From NCBI GenBank assembly GCA_033557835.1, contig JAWQRO010000111.1, positions 1 through 56,505 on the forward strand: a stretch of 56,505 nucleotides of DNA, given 5' to 3'. Below the pieces are notes generated by a model that saw only the letters and a list, made by a program, of their open reading frames with translations, was not told the origin of the DNA and ran no database searches. The DNA comes from Helochares maculicollis (taxonomy: Eukaryota; Arthropoda; Insecta; Coleoptera; Hydrophilidae). The stretch's first letter is position 1. Each line of letters opens with the position of its first letter. Position numbers and translations under genes: made by a program. Shown here one piece after another: positions 55,511-56,505 of this stretch.

Positions 55511-56505
55511 TTAATCATTTGAAAACATTTCAATAAATACAACTTTTAAGTAGAATAAGCTTAGCAACACTAGCAAATAAATGAGAAGAAACAACTTATT
55601 TACAAAATCAAACCATTATAGGACGTATTAAACATTTAATTATTTACATAGAAAATAACATACTTATATTACATTATACAAGAAAGTTTTGGTATGGAAT
55701 AAATGACATCAATATTGGTCAAAAGTACAAATGAACACTTGTAACTAGTTGAGGAAAAAAAAGTTCATGAAAACTTCGAGCACAAGAAATAAATACAATA
55801 AAATATTGAAAAAACCCTGCCTTTTTAGTCAATTACAAATGATAACATCAATGGAGTGTTAAATATACATTTCACTTTATAAAAATAATTTTCTTTGAGT
55901 TACAATAAATTACCCATGAAAGAGACAACAAATACTTTTACATAAGAGTTAACTACGACATTCATGTAGCCTTGTCCCCTCGTGAATGCAAATTGATGCA
56001 AATCCAGAAATCAGGATCCATGAAAATATAAATTAGTAATAGAAGGTTATGTTGTGAAAATAAAACAAGTGATGAGCTAGGAAAGAAGATGGAAGCACCT
56101 CCGACCTCTCTTTCCATTCAAACTGGATAGAAAATAAGTTGAATCTTGGTCACAGAAGGAAACTTCAATTGTACGTGGTTTTAATAGCATCTGCAACTAA
56201 GTTAAAGATGAAACAGGTTTTGTCGAAGAAAAGGATGTTGGAGCCCGTCCGACCCCTTCAACCGTCGAAAGTAGGCTGGGAATAAGATGAATCATCCCTA
56301 ATTGAATTTTGAATGTCATTTGATTTCTACGTCGGTCGCAGCAGGCTGAAAATTAAACTAATATTTAGGTTTTTCATTAAGAAAGTTTTTTTTTTATTAT
56401 TATTTTGGCATTGGCAACTGCCATACAGCCTAGCGCTAAATTATGTCTAATAAATTTTATATGAACTCATAGAAACTAAAATTAACCTGAACACTAAAAT
56501 TAGCC
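55511..56505. other. AT-rich end of window
   Basis: No gene seen. An imperfect duplication of about 70 bases, 140 bases apart, contains CACCTCCGACCTC (near 56097) and GCCCGTCCGACCCC (near 56242), each followed by a GAATAAGAT- or AAATAAGTTGAATC-type word. Confidence 0.35.

Noticed and set aside
1..56505. CRISPR arrays, rRNA or tRNA genes
   Set aside because: The tandem repeats present are coding minisatellites or transposon monomers without spacer structure, and no cloverleaf or rRNA core was noticed. A tRNA scan could not be run.

Overview
The window is animal nuclear DNA: AT-rich, with spliced genes, long introns, several decayed mariner transposons, a LINE reverse-transcriptase relic and several interspersed repeat families. 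Irritans-type mariner relics and a TATA box correctly spaced from a TCAGT initiator point to an insect, possibly a beetle. No species can be named from this sequence alone. There is no CRISPR array, rRNA or convincing tRNA.

Layout. Positions 1-3.95 kb are repeats. From 4.0 to 5.7 kb lies a CpG-rich promoter and 5' UTR zone. From 5.67 to about 46.8 kb lies one large plus-strand gene that I do not recognise. Its first coding exon (5672-6981) joins in frame to exons at 38056-38286, 40569-40967 and 45685-45850, giving a 701-residue protein. Inside its 31-kb first intron there appears to be a second promoter (TATA at about 23644, TCAGT initiator at 23676). Its short coding exon (23793-23820) splices in frame into a 5752-nt exon (31893-37644), which then joins the same downstream exons for a 2191-residue product. 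A phase-compatible 78-nt cassette exon lies at 39323-39400. The two products would therefore have unrelated N-terminal halves and a shared C-terminal domain. The giant exon carries AT-hook-like motifs, YNAP repeats, a long array of about 10-residue NTERPTNH-like repeats and a cluster of sumoylation-type (hydrophobic-K-x-E) motifs, which suggests a chromatin or nuclear role. That function is inference.

The large introns hold a mariner relic (14.05-15.19 kb), a LINE relic (12.8-13.9 kb), old tandem duplications (18-22.6 kb), and copies of a non-autonomous repeat (family A) built from monomers of about 565 bp with CTTCCGG cores. A mariner with both terminal inverted repeats sits at 42.08-43.40 kb.

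Downstream, 46.8-51.5 kb is mostly non-coding and repeats. A compact four-exon gene (51837-53366) encodes a PX-domain plus leucine-rich-repeat protein recognisable as nischarin. Two direct copies of the same repeat family (50598-51145 and 54183-55510) flank it. The last kilobase shows no gene.
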